DNA of 5,216 bases from Actinomycetes bacterium (GTDB lineage Bacteria > Actinomycetota > Acidimicrobiia > Acidimicrobiales > CADCSY01). Of the stretch, positions 4,708 to 5,216 are shown in pieces. The notes under the pieces are model-generated. The model was not told the DNA's origin and did not search any database. It saw only the letters and a list, made by a program, of their open reading frames with translations. Every line of letters starts with the position of its first letter. Positions within the stretch are counted from its first letter, which is position 1. Location of the stretch: assembly GCA_025464025.1 (NCBI GenBank), contig JAODBP010000149.1, positions 1 through 5,216 of the forward strand. Direction: 5' to 3'. The position numbers and the translations under genes were made by a program.

Positions 4708-5216
4708 GGGGCGCAGTCTGGCAAACCCCACGCGTCGGGCCGGTGCACGGCGGCGACGAGTTGCTCCAGGTAGTTCACCCGGGGCACCTCGACGACGCCG
4801 AGGGAGGTGAGGTGGGGCGTCGCCCATTGCACGTCGAGGAGGGTGGCGCCACCCGCTCGGAGTCGCTCGACCAGGGCCACCAGCGCCACCTTCGACGCGT
4901 CGGCCTCGTGGTGGAACATCGATTCACCGGCGAACAGGCCGCCGATCGCCACGCCGTACAGCCCGCCGACCAGCCGGCCGTCCGGGGTCCACGTCTCGAC
5001 GCTGTGGGCCCAGCCGAGGCGGTGGAGCCGGCCGTAGGCCTCGGCGATGGCGGGCGAGATCCAACGGCCGGGCCGGTCGGGGTCGGCGCAGGCGGCGACC
5101 ACCTCGTCGAAGGCGGTGTCGACCCGGACCTCGAACCGGGCCGTCGCCTTGCGGAGCGAGCGGCTGACCTGCAGCCCGTCGAGGGGCAGCACGGCCCGGG
5201 GGTCGGGCGACCACCA
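4704..5216 (-). CDS. aat: Leucyl/phenylalanyl-tRNA--protein transferase (5' partial)
   Basis: The enzyme moves Leu or Phe from aminoacyl-tRNA to proteins with N-terminal Lys or Arg, making them substrates for ClpS-dependent degradation (bacterial N-degron pathway, cytoplasm). 170 codons are visible, and the gene continues past the window edge: the frame is open to base 5216 and its first residues, WWSPDPRAVLPL, are the conserved Aat block. The GTG at 5192 lies inside that block and is not the real start. Other family landmarks are SRSLRK (18-23), GRWISPAIAEAYGRLHRLGWAHSVE (about 50-74), LVGGLYGVAIGGLF (82-95), GESMFHHEADASK (97-109, the GESMF core) and LDVQWATPHLTSLGVVEVPR (127-146). Full-length enzymes are about 200-240 residues, so roughly 40-60 N-terminal residues are missing from the window. 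The C-terminus is complete and overlaps the lipoprotein start by 4 nt. Confidence 0.93.
   Translation of the reverse strand, partial: WWSPDPRAVLPLDGLQVSRSLRKATARFEVRVDTAFDEVVAACADPDRPGRWISPAIAEAYGRLHRLGWAHSVETWTPDGRLVGGLYGVAIGGLFAGESMFHHEADASKVALVALVERLRAGGATLLDVQWATPHLTSLGVVEVPRVNYLEQLVAAVHRPDAWGLPDCAP

Noticed and set aside
4708..4827. N-terminal extension of the lipoprotein to an ATG at 4827
   Set aside because: The extra 40 residues are an Arg/Pro-rich shadow of aat and would bury the lipoprotein signal; the ATGA overlap start is far more plausible.

Overview
This is high-GC DNA with actinobacterial character: GTG starts, apparently leaderless promoters and a short lipoprotein signal. 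The best guess for its source is an actinobacterium, possibly of the class Acidimicrobiia. That placement is inferred from protein style and base composition, not from any marker gene. No rRNA, tRNA, CRISPR array, insertion sequence or B12 riboswitch was recognised.

The window has two halves that meet tail to tail. The left part (1 to about 1270, + strand) looks like an accessory region. It carries two small single-gene units: a P-loop kinase-like ATP-binding protein (51-524) and a DUF1643-family protein (769-1266). Each starts with GTG exactly 6 nt after a -10-like hexamer (CATGAT or TATGAT, then CCG), with no Shine-Dalgarno sequence, so both are probably leaderless. A 15-bp direct repeat occurs three times around the kinase gene (1-15, 546-560, 642-656). 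An 18-bp perfect palindrome (591-608) lies in the 244-bp spacer between the two genes, and that spacer contains no gene I can support.

The right part (5216 down to 1544, - strand) reads as a tightly packed operon. In transcription order it holds: aat (leucyl/phenylalanyl-tRNA--protein transferase, 5' end outside the window); a small lipoprotein joined to it by an ATGA overlap; a 653-residue adenosylcobalamin-dependent mutase of the ethylmalonyl-CoA mutase (Ecm/MeaA) type; and a 148-residue degenerate GGDEF protein whose GTG start overlaps the mutase stop by 8 nt. The mutase implies ethylmalonyl-CoA pathway or related branched acyl-CoA metabolism. Aat belongs to the N-degron protein-degradation pathway. 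No functional link between these genes is evident beyond co-transcription.

The convergent gap (1267-1543) holds one weak hairpin and some short minus-strand reading frames that might be the decayed end of a gene.

No clearly new multi-gene system is visible. The points most worth a second look are the repeat/palindrome/leaderless-promoter structure of the left region, the degenerate GGDEF protein coupled to the mutase, and a serine in the mutase where related enzymes are remembered to have a substrate-binding arginine.
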